Source of the DNA: DATGZH01 sp035297265
GTDB taxonomy: Bacteria > Actinomycetota > Acidimicrobiia > Acidimicrobiales > RAAP-2
Assembly: GCA_035297265.1 (NCBI GenBank)
Contig: DATGZH010000064.1
Coordinates: 186,001 to 250,000 of the forward strand
Direction of reading: 5' to 3'
Length of the DNA stretch: 64,000 nucleotides
The notes beneath the pieces were generated by a model. That model saw only the letters and a list, made by a program, of their open reading frames with translations, was not told the DNA's origin and did no database searches. Positions 7,864 to 15,851 of this stretch are shown here, piece by piece (positions within the stretch are counted from its first letter, which is position 1; the number at the start of each line of letters is the position of its first letter). The position numbers and the translations under genes were made by a program.

Positions 7864-9084
7864 TCAGGCGAGCGGGTCGAGCCAGCCGGGCGAGACGGTG
7901 GTCCGACCGCGGGCCACGTTCCCACCGACGTAGTTGCGCTGGGCCTCGACGGTGCCGGCCCCGATGCACAGTCCCCGGATGTCGCGGTAGGCCCGCTCGA
8001 GCGGGTACTCCCGGCTGTACCCGTAGCCCCCGTGGAGCTGGATGGCCTCGTCGCAGACCCGCTTGGCCGCCAGGTTGGCCGCCATCTTGGCCATCGCCGT
8101 CTCGAGGGGCGGCGGCGTGCCGCCCGGTCCGGCCAGCCGGACGGCCCGGGCCAGCAGCAGCCGGGCCCCCTCGAGCTCCGTGGCCATGTCGGCGAGCTTC
8201 CACTGGAGCCCTTGGAGCTCGGCGATGGGTCGGCCGCCGATCACCCGCTCGTTCACGTAGCGCACCGAGTGCTCGAGCGCCCCCTGGGCGGCACCGATGC
8301 ACATCGCCGCGTTGCCGCAGCGCTCGTGGTTGAGGTGGGAGAGCAACAGCTTGAACGACTCGGTCGAGGACGGGTCGCCCGCCAGGAGCACGTCGTCCGG
8401 TGTGATCGCCACCGCGTCGAAGGCCACCTCGGCCTCGGTGGCCGCCCGGATGCCCATCCCCCGGTGGCGCCCGACCACCTCGACGCCCGCCCGGTCGATC
8501 GGGACGACGACCGCACCGATCCCCTTGGCCCCGTCGCCCCCCGGCCAGCGGCACCACACGAGCACGCCGGCCGCGGCGTGGCCGAGGGTCGAGTAGTTCT
8601 TGTAGGCGTCGAGCCGCCAGCGCGACGGTCCGTCCTCGGTGAGCGTCGCCCGCATGGACTGGACGGCCGAACCGGCGTCGGGCTCGGTGATGCCGATCGA
8701 GAGGATGGCCTCGCCGCGGGCCACCGAGGGCAGCCAGCGGTCCTGGAGGGCCGGCGGGCCGAGGTGCTCGATGCCGCGCGCCGGTCCGTTGAACGCGAGC
8801 TGGCAGCACACCGCGGCCGACACGTCGTGCCGAGCCACCTCCTCCAGCACGATGGCCGCTTCGACGTCGCCGAAGCCGAGGCCGCCCCATCGCTCACCGA
8901 TCGTCACGCCGAAGAGGTCCGCCGCCCCGAGGGCCTTGATGGCCTCTGTCGGCACCTCGCCGGTCTCGTCGGCCTGGGCGGCCGTTGGCGCGATCTCGCG
9001 GGCCGCCACCTGGCGGGCCAGCTGGCGCAGGGACGTCTGGTCGTCGTTCTCGGCAAAGGGATCGGCGCCGCCGGTACCGGCCAT
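7864..9084 (-). CDS. Acyl-CoA dehydrogenase, isovaleryl-CoA-dehydrogenase-type active site
   Basis: This 406-residue FAD enzyme desaturates an acyl-CoA at the alpha-beta bond. The FAD/substrate loop GITEPDAGSAVQSM and LHGGYGYSREYPLERAYRD are clear. The usual medium-chain catalytic site (IYEGT) reads CIGAGT here, so glutamate is missing at that position. A glutamate instead appears in SHLNHERCGNAA, which aligns with the catalytic Glu254 helix of isovaleryl-CoA and long-chain dehydrogenases; this suggests a branched substrate. The frame is open much further upstream, but the ATG at 9084, preceded by GGAAGG, gives the normal family N-terminus. It is divergent from the SDR gene across a palindromic control region and converges on the CoA-transferase gene. 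Confidence 0.92.
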   Translation of the reverse strand: MAGTGGADPFAENDDQTSLRQLARQVAAREIAPTAAQADETGEVPTEAIKALGAADLFGVTIGERWGGLGFGDVEAAIVLEEVARHDVSAAVCCQLAFNGPARGIEHLGPPALQDRWLPSVARGEAILSIGITEPDAGSAVQSMRATLTEDGPSRWRLDAYKNYSTLGHAAAGVLVWCRWPGGDGAKGIGAVVVPIDRAGVEVVGRHRGMGIRAATEAEVAFDAVAITPDDVLLAGDPSSTESFKLLLSHLNHERCGNAAMCIGAAQGALEHSVRYVNERVIGGRPIAELQGLQWKLADMATELEGARLLLARAVRLAGPGGTPPPLETAMAKMAANLAAKRVCDEAIQLHGGYGYSREYPLERAYRDIRGLCIGAGTVEAQRNYVGGNVARGRTTVSPGWLDPLA

Positions 9085-9121
9085 GGGACACCGCCTTCCA
9101 GGGTGCCGGGCCTCCCGGCTC

Positions 9122-9143
9122 CACTGCCTCGGTCGAGGCAGTG
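9122..9143. promoter_or_regulatory. Perfect 22-bp palindrome, probable repressor operator
   Basis: CACTGCCTCG, a GT spacer and CGAGGCAGTG form a perfect inverted repeat with 10-bp arms. It sits between the divergent acyl-CoA dehydrogenase (start 9084) and SDR (start 9208) genes. A TACTAT -10-like hexamer on the minus strand (9150-9155) would place the dehydrogenase transcription start in or next to it. The size and position suit a TetR- or GntR-type dimer. No regulator gene is next to it. Confidence 0.6.
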
Positions 9144-9149
9144 CATGCC

Positions 9150-9155
9150 ATAGTA
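9150..9155 (-). promoter_or_regulatory. Possible -10 hexamer TACTAT for the acyl-CoA dehydrogenase
   Basis: On the minus strand ATAGTA reads TACTAT, close to the consensus TATAAT. Initiation 6-8 bp downstream would fall at the edge of the 9122-9143 palindrome, leaving a leader of about 60 nt before the ATG at 9084. On the plus strand the same bases give CATAGT (9149-9154), which could serve the SDR gene. Confidence 0.45.
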
Positions 9156-9207
9156 AGCGAGCGACCGGCGCACGGCGCCGGTGGGGCGACGAGGATCGGA
9201 GGCGTTG

Positions 9208-10107
9208 ATGCTGCTCGAAGGGCGCGTGGCCGTCGTGACCGGAGCGGGCCGGGGGATCGGACGGGAGTTCGCGCTGGCCCTCGCCCGTGAGGGCGCGGCG
9301 GTGGTCGTCAACGACCTCGGCGTCGCCCTCTCGGGTGACCCGACGCAGGAAGACCCGGCGAGCGAGGTCTGCGCCGAGATCGAGAAGGCCGGTGGCCGGG
9401 CCGTCCCGGCCCACGACTCGGTCAGCGACGACGAAGCCGCCGGGCGGATCGTCGACACCGCGCTCGACTCGTTCGGGCGCCTGGACATCCTGGTCAACAA
9501 CGCAGGGATCGTGCGCGACCGGACCCTTCTCAAGATGGAGCCCGACGACTTCGACATGGTCGTGGGCACCCATCTCAAGGGGAGCTTCAACTGCGCGCGT
9601 CACGCCGCACCGGTGATGAAGGAGGCCGGCTACGGCCGGATCATCAACATCACCTCCTCGGCCGGACTCCGCGGCAACTTCGGCCAGACGAACTACGGCG
9701 CGGCGAAGGCCGGGATCATGGGGATGACCTACGTGTGGGCCCTGGAGCTCAACCGGTACGGCATCACCGTGAACGCCATGGCGCCAGCCGGCATGACCCG
9801 CATGACGGCCAGCCTCTACGAGGGCAAGGACGTCCCGCCGACCCTCGACCCTTCCCTCAACGCCCCGCTCGTCGCCTATCTCGCCTCGGAGCAGGCGGGA
9901 CACGTCAACGGGCAGATCTTCGGTCGCACCGACTACGCGTTCACGATCTTCTGCCAGCCCCACCAGATCGCCTGGATGCACCGCGACGGGGGATGGGACC
10001 CGGCCTCGGTGGCCGAGCACTTCGACAAGATGCTCGGCAGCCAGCTGCAGCCGGTCGGCTTCGCGATGCCCGTGGGCATGAGCCAGGAGTCGGCGAGGAA
10101 GTCATGA
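9208..10107 (+). CDS. SDR family oxidoreductase, probable 3-hydroxyacyl-CoA/hydroxysteroid dehydrogenase
   Basis: This 299-residue classical short-chain dehydrogenase has the cofactor motif TGAGRGIG near residue 11, the NNAG motif near 95, catalytic serine in NITSSAG and the YGAAK pair near 167. An Asp in VVNDLG after the second strand favours NAD(H). The fold and the ND(L/Y)G insert resemble the dehydrogenase part of peroxisomal multifunctional enzyme 2, so 3-hydroxyacyl-CoA or hydroxysteroid oxidation is likely. GGAGG at 9198-9202 lies 5 bp before the ATG at 9208. Its stop overlaps the start of the VOC gene (ATGA), so the two are co-translated. Confidence 0.88.
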   Translation: MLLEGRVAVVTGAGRGIGREFALALAREGAAVVVNDLGVALSGDPTQEDPASEVCAEIEKAGGRAVPAHDSVSDDEAAGRIVDTALDSFGRLDILVNNAGIVRDRTLLKMEPDDFDMVVGTHLKGSFNCARHAAPVMKEAGYGRIINITSSAGLRGNFGQTNYGAAKAGIMGMTYVWALELNRYGITVNAMAPAGMTRMTASLYEGKDVPPTLDPSLNAPLVAYLASEQAGHVNGQIFGRTDYAFTIFCQPHQIAWMHRDGGWDPASVAEHFDKMLGSQLQPVGFAMPVGMSQESARKS

Positions 10108-10550
10108 GCGCCGTGTTCAACCACATCGGGCTCTGTGTGACCGATCTCGCCCGCAGCCGCCGCTTCTACGAGGAGCTCCTCGGCTTCACGTTCGAGCGGG
10201 AGCTCTCGCCCCCCGACGAGGGGACCGACCGGCTGCTCAGCCTGGAACAGCCGGTCGGGCTCACCGCCGTCTACCTGAAGATGGAGGGCTTCACGCTCGA
10301 GCTCCTCCACTTCGACCGACCGGGCAACCCGCCGTTCCGCACCCGGATGATGAACGAGCCCGGGCTGACCCACCTGTCGGTCAGCGCGGACGACGTTGCG
10401 GCCACCGTCGCCCGGGTCCCCGAGTTCGGCGGCACCGTGCTCGAGGAGACCGACCTCTTCGGCATGGCCATCATGATCCGGGACCCCGACGGCCAGCTGA
10501 TCGAGGTCCTGCCGATGGCCTATCGGGAGGGTCTCGAACAGGGCGGCTGA
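10104..10550 (+). CDS. VOC (glyoxalase/dioxygenase) superfamily protein
   Basis: The 148-residue protein holds two beta-alpha-beta-beta-beta modules of the vicinal oxygen chelate fold. Likely metal ligands are the histidine in FNHIGL near residue 6, the LELLHF segment near 69, the histidine in GLTHLSV near 86 and the glutamate in GQLIEVLP near 133. The family includes methylmalonyl-CoA epimerase, glyoxalase I and extradiol dioxygenases. In this acyl-CoA setting an epimerase or isomerase is plausible, but the sequence does not decide. It overlaps the SDR gene by 4 bp (ATGA). Confidence 0.82.
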   Translation: MSAVFNHIGLCVTDLARSRRFYEELLGFTFERELSPPDEGTDRLLSLEQPVGLTAVYLKMEGFTLELLHFDRPGNPPFRTRMMNEPGLTHLSVSADDVAATVARVPEFGGTVLEETDLFGMAIMIRDPDGQLIEVLPMAYREGLEQGG

Positions 10551-10604
10551 GCACCGCCCTCGACGATCACCGGGCCGGGCTGACGGGCGCCGTCTGCGAG
10601 AGCG

Positions 10605-11633
10605 TCAGCTTCCCGCCGAACAGAGCAGGCGCTCGGCGGTCAGGCCCCCCGCTTCGGCCACGAGCTGGTCGACCTCGGCCCGTTTGAGGAGGGCGTGCAG
10701 CCCGGCCTCCCAGGTGAAGCCGATACCGCCGTGCAGCTGCACGGCGTCGACGCAGATCGAGCGGGCGGCGGCCGGGGCCATCGTGGCCGCGGCCAGCGCC
10801 ATGGTGCGATGGCCGGCCTCGAGGTCCTCGGCCGCCCGGAAGGCCAACGACTGCGCCAGCTTCAGCTCGACCAGGAGGTCGGCGCAGCGGTGCTTGTAGG
10901 CCTGGAAGGACCCGATGGCCCGGCCGAACTGGTGACGCTCCTTGGCGTAGGCCACGGTGCGGGTGAGCGCCGTCCGAGCCAGCCCCACGGCGTCCAGGGC
11001 GGCCACGAGGCCCACACGGGTGAGCCACTCGTCGACGAGGTCCGGGCCTCGCACGACGGCCAAGCAGTCCTCCACCACCACGTCGAAGAGCTCCCAGCGC
11101 GTGAGGACCCGCGTCGGGTCGGTCCCCGCCACCTCGCGCATCGTGACGCCGGGTGCACCGGTGGGCACGACCGTCACCGCGGGCTCGCCCTCGATGACGA
11201 TCGGGAGCAGCAGTCCGGCGGCACCGTCGTCGCCGCCGAGCGCCAGCTGGGTGACCGAGAGCCTCCCGCGGTCGCCATCGACCACCGTCTCGCCGGGCGG
11301 AGTGGCGGCGACCGCCAGTCGGGCGCCTTCGGCCAGCCGCCCGAGCAGGTCGGCCGGCGGATCGGCCGCCCGGGCCAGGAGCGGTGCGGCCACCCCGGCC
11401 GTCCACCCCGCGGCGCTGGCCGCCCCGGCCGCCCCGATGGCCTCCACCACGACGGCGAGATCGCCCGTCGAGCCGTAGCCCCCGTGCTCCTCGGGCCAGC
11501 CGAGGCCGAACCAGCCGAGGTCGGCCCCGAGCGTCGGGTCGTCGGTCCGGGCGGCGAGGGCCGCCGCGGCCACCCGGGCGAGCTCGCCCCGGTCGCCGGG
11601 CCGGCGGCCGGGCGCGACGTCGAGGACGCTCAC
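10605..11633 (-). CDS. Acyl-CoA dehydrogenase, small (non-catalytic) subunit of a heteromeric pair
   Basis: The 342-residue protein has the acyl-CoA dehydrogenase C-terminal helical domain (HQFGRAIGSFQAYKHRCAD, LHGGIGFTWEAGLHALLKRA) but a weak N-terminal half. The glutamate position that is LSTERG in the neighbouring large subunit is not recognisable here. This matches FadE27/FadE28-type partners, which pair with a catalytic subunit in alpha2-beta2 sterol side-chain dehydrogenases (family knowledge). The frame extends upstream, but the GTG at 11633 overlaps the stop of the large-subunit gene as GTGA, a strong sign of coupled translation and the right start. Confidence 0.85.
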   Translation of the reverse strand: MSVLDVAPGRRPGDRGELARVAAAALAARTDDPTLGADLGWFGLGWPEEHGGYGSTGDLAVVVEAIGAAGAASAAGWTAGVAAPLLARAADPPADLLGRLAEGARLAVAATPPGETVVDGDRGRLSVTQLALGGDDGAAGLLLPIVIEGEPAVTVVPTGAPGVTMREVAGTDPTRVLTRWELFDVVVEDCLAVVRGPDLVDEWLTRVGLVAALDAVGLARTALTRTVAYAKERHQFGRAIGSFQAYKHRCADLLVELKLAQSLAFRAAEDLEAGHRTMALAAATMAPAAARSICVDAVQLHGGIGFTWEAGLHALLKRAEVDQLVAEAGGLTAERLLCSAGS

Positions 11634-12811
11634 TGCGGCCGGGGCTCGCGGGGCAAGCCGAGCAGGCGCTCGGCGACGATGTTGCGTTGGATCTCGTCGC
11701 TGCCCCCGGCCACCGTCCAACGCGGGATGTTGACTAGGTCGACCAGCCAGTTCCCGCTCACGTACCCGCTGTAGGGGGCGTCGGGCGGGGCGACGAGCGC
11801 CGAGGGGTCGGCGAGGCGAGCACCGAGGGCCGTCATCTCGGTGAGCACGTTCGAGGTGGCCAGTTTCACGACCGACGACAGGTCGACCTCGTCGTCGGGG
11901 TCCTCGGCCGACTCGAGGAGGTCGAGCCCGACCGACCGCAGGGCCTGGCTGCGGGCGAGGAGCCGGGCCACCTCGTCCCGGGCCTGGTGGCGGGCCGGGC
12001 CGGTGTGCTCGTCCTCGATCAGCGCCCGCAGCTCCTCCACGCCGCCGGCCACCTCGCCGATCAGCTGGAAGGCGAGGGGTCCGCGCTCAGTCGAGAGCGT
12101 GCGCTGGGCCACCCGCCACCCGTCGTTCTCCTCGCCGATGAGACGATGCGCCGGCACGCGCACCTCCGAGAGGAAGATCTCGGCGAACTCCTCGTGGCCC
12201 GTGCTCTGGCGGATCGGCCGGACTTCGACGCCCGGCGCCTCCATGTCCAAGATGAAGTAGGAGATGCCGGCGTGTTTGGGCGCGTCGGGGTCGGTGCGGG
12301 CGAGGAGCAGGCACCAGCGGGCGAAACGGGCGTAGCTCGACCACACCTTCTGCCCGGTGACGACGAAGTCGTCCCCGTCCCGCACCGCCCTCGTGCGCAG
12401 CGAGGCCAGGTCCGAGCCGGCGTCGGGCTCCGAGAACCCCTGGCACCACACCGTGCCAGCGAGCGCGTCGCGCACGAACGTCTTCTGCTGGTCGGCCGTG
12501 CCCGCGCCGAGCAGGGTGCCCGGCACGTGGTTGAGCGAGATCACGTAGAGGTCAAGCAGCGGGGCCTTCGCCCGGGCCCACTCCTCCCGGATCACCGCCT
12601 GCTCCGCCGGGGCGAAGCCACCCCCGCCCCAGGCCTTCGGCACGTGCGGGGCGGCGTAGCCGGGCTCGGTGGTCGTGGCCAGCCACTCGGCGCTGAAGGC
12701 CACGTACTCCTCGGCGCCGGCGCCGACCAGGCGGTCCCGCCACCCCTCCGGCACGTGCGCGGCGAACCACGACCGTACCTCGGCTCGGAAGTCGTCCAGC
12801 TCGGCCGCCAT
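11630..12811 (-). CDS. Acyl-CoA dehydrogenase, large (catalytic) subunit
   Basis: The 393-residue FadE26-like enzyme has FSEPDAGSDLASL near residue 134, the FAD-binding VTGQKVWSSYARFA, the predicted catalytic glutamate in TLSTERGPLA near residue 242 and the closing SDEIQRNIVAERLLGLPR. Together with the overlapping downstream small subunit it should form a heterotetramer that introduces the first double bond into a CoA-bound branched or sterol-derived side chain. The start lies 10 bp after the stop of the SET-domain gene, so all three genes probably share a transcript. Confidence 0.92.
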   Translation of the reverse strand: MAAELDDFRAEVRSWFAAHVPEGWRDRLVGAGAEEYVAFSAEWLATTTEPGYAAPHVPKAWGGGGFAPAEQAVIREEWARAKAPLLDLYVISLNHVPGTLLGAGTADQQKTFVRDALAGTVWCQGFSEPDAGSDLASLRTRAVRDGDDFVVTGQKVWSSYARFARWCLLLARTDPDAPKHAGISYFILDMEAPGVEVRPIRQSTGHEEFAEIFLSEVRVPAHRLIGEENDGWRVAQRTLSTERGPLAFQLIGEVAGGVEELRALIEDEHTGPARHQARDEVARLLARSQALRSVGLDLLESAEDPDDEVDLSSVVKLATSNVLTEMTALGARLADPSALVAPPDAPYSGYVSGNWLVDLVNIPRWTVAGGSDEIQRNIVAERLLGLPREPRPQ

Positions 12812-12821
12812 CTCGGCGACT

Positions 12822-13352
12822 CTACGTCGTGGGCCGTGGTCTCCCGGATGGGCCGGCGACCTCGCGTCGGGCTGCTTCGGTGCGTCGCCGGTGCTCGCGG
12901 CGGATGAAGGCCGGCGCGTAGGGGAGGTAGTCCGCCTGGCGATCGGGCGTCAGCGCGAAGAAGCTGTTGACGTAGTGACCCGGACAGCCCGGCGCGCCGC
13001 ACAGGCACGGCGACACCTCGGTGTCGTCGTAGGCGTTCAATCGGTAGTCGATCGTGATCTCCGCTCCGGCGGCGATGGCCCGCCAGGCGACGACGTTCAC
13101 TCCGCGCCGCATGGCGTTGGGCTCGCAGGAGTGGTTCAGGTAGCAGCCCGGTGGGAGGAGCACGGCCCAGCGGTCGAAGTCGAGCTCGCAGAGGTGCTCA
13201 CGCTCCTCCACGGACAGGCGGCCGAGGTCGCCGGCGGTCACCGTGCGCCCGTGTCGACGCCGGAAGACGAACTCGCCCGCGGTGAACGCCCGGCGGGCGT
13301 AGACCCCGAGGCCCTTCTCACCCGTCGGCGCCACCACGACGTCGTCGATCAC
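12822..13352 (-). CDS. SET-domain methyltransferase-like protein
   Basis: This 176-residue protein is a compact SET domain. It has the N-terminal GEKGLGVYARRAF strand pair, the signature LNHSCEPN near residue 72, GAEITIDYRLN near residue 98 and a post-SET-like cysteine group (CLCGAPGC, near 116). The first gene in the window is a paralogue with the same order. SET domains use S-adenosylmethionine to methylate lysines; no bacterial target can be named here. It starts with GTG at 13352; a CACAAT hexamer 6 bp upstream (13359-13364, minus strand) suggests a leaderless transcript. It leads the dehydrogenase pair at 12811-10605, an unusual association. Confidence 0.85.
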   Translation of the reverse strand: MIDDVVVAPTGEKGLGVYARRAFTAGEFVFRRRHGRTVTAGDLGRLSVEEREHLCELDFDRWAVLLPPGCYLNHSCEPNAMRRGVNVVAWRAIAAGAEITIDYRLNAYDDTEVSPCLCGAPGCPGHYVNSFFALTPDRQADYLPYAPAFIRREHRRRTEAARREVAGPSGRPRPTT

Positions 13353-13480
13353 CGGACCATTGTGGCGAGGCCTGCGGTGGTGACGGGGGCGCTCGTCCCC
13401 GTGAAGGGCGCGCCCATCGCCCCCACGCCCACCCCGCCAGTACCGTGGGCGGCGTCGGCCGACGAGACCGAGGAGGGCCC

Positions 13481-14620
13481 GTGGGCGAGGAGATCACGCC
13501 GTTCGAGGTGGTGGTGCCCGAGGCGGCGCTCGAGGACCTGGCCGAGCGCCTGGCCCGGACCCGCTGGCCCGAGGTCGAGCCGGTCGACGACTGGTCCCAG
13601 GGGGTGCCGCTCGCCTACCTCCAGGACCTCTGCCGCCACTGGGCCGGCGCCTACGACTGGCGGGCCCGGGAAGCCCGGCTGAACGCCTACCCCCAGGGCC
13701 GCACGGAGCTCGACGGCCTCGCCGTCCACTTCCTCCACGTCCGCTCGCCGGTCGAGGACGCCCTCCCCCTCGTCCTCACCCACGGCTGGCCGGGCTCGGT
13801 GGTCGAGTTCTACGAGGTGATCGGGCCCCTCACCGATCCGGCGGCCCACGGCGGGGACCCGGCCGACGCCTTCCACGTGGTCTGCCCGTCCCTCCCCGGC
13901 TACGGCTGGAGCGACAAGCCCACGGCCCCCGGGTGGGGGGTCGACCGGACCGCCGCCGCCTGGGCCCAGCTGATGGCCCGGCTCGGCTACGCCCGTTACG
14001 GGGCCCAGGGGGGTGACTGGGGCGCGGCGGTCACGACGAGCATCGGCGCCCAGGACGCCGAGCACGTGGCGGGCATCCACCTCAACATGGTCATCGCCGC
14101 CCCCGGTCGCGAGGACCGTGAGGACCTGAGCGAGCGGGAGGAGGCCGCGCTGGCCTCGCTCACCCACTACGCCGACTGGGACTCGGGCTACTCGAAGGAG
14201 CAGTCCACCCGGCCCCAGACGATCGGCTACTCCCTCGTCGACTCGCCGGTCGGCGAGTGCGCCTGGATCCTCGAGAAGTTCTGGAGCTGGACCGACACCG
14301 ACGGCGACCCGGTGGGGGCCCTCGGGGCCGACCGGATCCTCGACAACGTCATGCTCTACTGGCTTTCGGCCTCCGGCGCCTCGTCGGCCCGCCTCTACTG
14401 GGAGAGCTTCCGCTCGATGACCGGCGGCGCGGTGGCCGTGCCGACCGGCGCCTCGATCTTCCCGAAAGAGATCTTCCGGCCCTCGAGGCGCTGGGCCGAG
14501 CGGCGCTACGAGAACATCGTCTTCTGGGAGGAGCTCGACCGGGGCGGGCACTTCGCCGCCTTCGAGCAGCCCGAGCTGTTCGTTGAGCAGGTGCGCGCGT
14601 TCTTCCGACTGGTGCGCTGA
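13481..14620 (+). CDS. Epoxide hydrolase (EHN plus alpha/beta-hydrolase)
   Basis: The 379-residue enzyme has an N-terminal epoxide-hydrolase domain (residues about 5-110, WPEVEPVDDWSQG) followed by an alpha/beta hydrolase. The oxyanion motif HGWPGS is near residue 103, the nucleophilic aspartate in GGDWGA near 176, and the catalytic histidine in RGGHFAAFEQP near 356. It should add water to an epoxide to give a diol, as in microsomal-type bacterial enzymes. A frame start at 13445 exists, but GTG at 13481 follows GAGGAGGG and fits the family N-terminus. TACCGT at 13441-13446 is a likely -10 box. It converges on the thiolase gene. Confidence 0.9.
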   Translation: MGEEITPFEVVVPEAALEDLAERLARTRWPEVEPVDDWSQGVPLAYLQDLCRHWAGAYDWRAREARLNAYPQGRTELDGLAVHFLHVRSPVEDALPLVLTHGWPGSVVEFYEVIGPLTDPAAHGGDPADAFHVVCPSLPGYGWSDKPTAPGWGVDRTAAAWAQLMARLGYARYGAQGGDWGAAVTTSIGAQDAEHVAGIHLNMVIAAPGREDREDLSEREEAALASLTHYADWDSGYSKEQSTRPQTIGYSLVDSPVGECAWILEKFWSWTDTDGDPVGALGADRILDNVMLYWLSASGASSARLYWESFRSMTGGAVAVPTGASIFPKEIFRPSRRWAERRYENIVFWEELDRGGHFAAFEQPELFVEQVRAFFRLVR

Positions 14621-14644
14621 GAGCGCGCTTATGTCAGCCCACGA

Positions 14645-15850
14645 TCAGTCGGAGGGCTCGCTCCCGACCACGCTGACGAAGCTCACGCACTCACCCGGCC
14701 CACCGCCCAGGTTGTGGGTCAGCCCGATCGTGCGACCCGCCTCGGTGACGCTCTTGATCTGCCGCTCCGGTGGCGCCTGCTTGCGCAGCTGGAGCCAGCA
14801 CTCAAAGAGCATCCGTAGGCCCGAGGCACCGATCGGGTGGCCGAAGCTCTTGAGCCCACCGTCGGGGTTGACCGGTAGCTCGCCGTCGAGGTCGAACGTG
14901 CCGGCCAGCACCTCCTTCCAGGCGGTGCCGCGCTCGGCGAAGCCGAGGTCCTCCATGAGGACGAGCTCGGTCGGCGTGAAGCAGTCGTGCACCTCGGCCA
15001 TGGCCAGCTGGGCCCGGGGGTCGGTGATCCCCGCCTGTCCGTAGGCGTCCGCGGCCGAACGCACGACCTCTTCGAAGGACGTGTAGTCGTAGGAGGGGTC
15101 GATGGGGCCGGCGGCGGGGCCGGCGACGAAGCTGAGGCCCTTCACGTAGAGGGGCGAGTCGGTGTAGCGGTGGGCGTCCTCGGTCCGGCAGATGATGGCG
15201 GCAGCCGAGCCGTCGCTCACGCCACTGCAGTCGAAGACCCCGAGCTGGCCGGCCACGAGCGGGGAGTTGGCGATGGTCTCCTTCGCCACCTCCTTCTTGA
15301 ACTGGGCCCGCGGGTTGCGGGCCCCGTTGTAGTGGTTCTTCCAGGCGATGCGGGTCATGACGTCCTTCATCTCCTGCTCGTCCACGCCGTACTTGTGGGC
15401 GTAGGCCGGAGCGAGGAAGGAGAAGGTGGCGGGAGCGGTCAGCGCGGCGACGGTGCCGTCGGTCGGCGCACTCGTCCCGGTGAGACCCGAGTAGCCCGAG
15501 TCCTTCAACTTCTCCACGCCGATGGCCATCACGAGGTCGTAGGCGCCTGACGCCACGGCGTAGCAGGCGTTGCGGAAGGCCTCGGACCCGGTGGCGCAGA
15601 AGTTCTCCACCCGGGTCACCGGCTTGTAGTCGAGCTTCAACGGCTTGGACAGCGTGATGCCGGCGAAACCTGAGCCCATCGTGCCGAGCCAGAAGGCGTC
15701 GATGTCGTCGAGGGTCACCCCCGCCGAGGCGATCGTGTCCTTCGCTGCGTCGGTGAGGAGGTCGTCGGCCCCCTTGTCCCAGTGCTCGCCGAAGGGCGTG
15801 CAGCCCATGCCGACGATCGCCACCCGGTCACGGATTCCGTTGCTGGCCAT
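14645..15850 (-). CDS. Thiolase, SCP-x/archaeal type
   Basis: The 401-residue thiolase has the acyl-accepting cysteine in VENFCATGSEAF near residue 90 and the histidine motif GHPIGASG near residue 340. The second catalytic cysteine of classical thiolases (CxGGG) is asparagine here (HNLGGGPGE), as in SCP-x, Ltp and archaeal thiolases. Such enzymes cleave or form 3-ketoacyl-CoA, and some act with a DUF35 partner. The start at 15850 lies 1 bp from the stop of the HMG-CoA-synthase-like/DUF35 gene, so the products are probably made together and may form a complex. The upstream extension of the frame is not used. Confidence 0.9.
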   Translation of the reverse strand: MASNGIRDRVAIVGMGCTPFGEHWDKGADDLLTDAAKDTIASAGVTLDDIDAFWLGTMGSGFAGITLSKPLKLDYKPVTRVENFCATGSEAFRNACYAVASGAYDLVMAIGVEKLKDSGYSGLTGTSAPTDGTVAALTAPATFSFLAPAYAHKYGVDEQEMKDVMTRIAWKNHYNGARNPRAQFKKEVAKETIANSPLVAGQLGVFDCSGVSDGSAAAIICRTEDAHRYTDSPLYVKGLSFVAGPAAGPIDPSYDYTSFEEVVRSAADAYGQAGITDPRAQLAMAEVHDCFTPTELVLMEDLGFAERGTAWKEVLAGTFDLDGELPVNPDGGLKSFGHPIGASGLRMLFECWLQLRKQAPPERQIKSVTEAGRTIGLTHNLGGGPGECVSFVSVVGSEPSD

Positions 15851-15851
15851 G

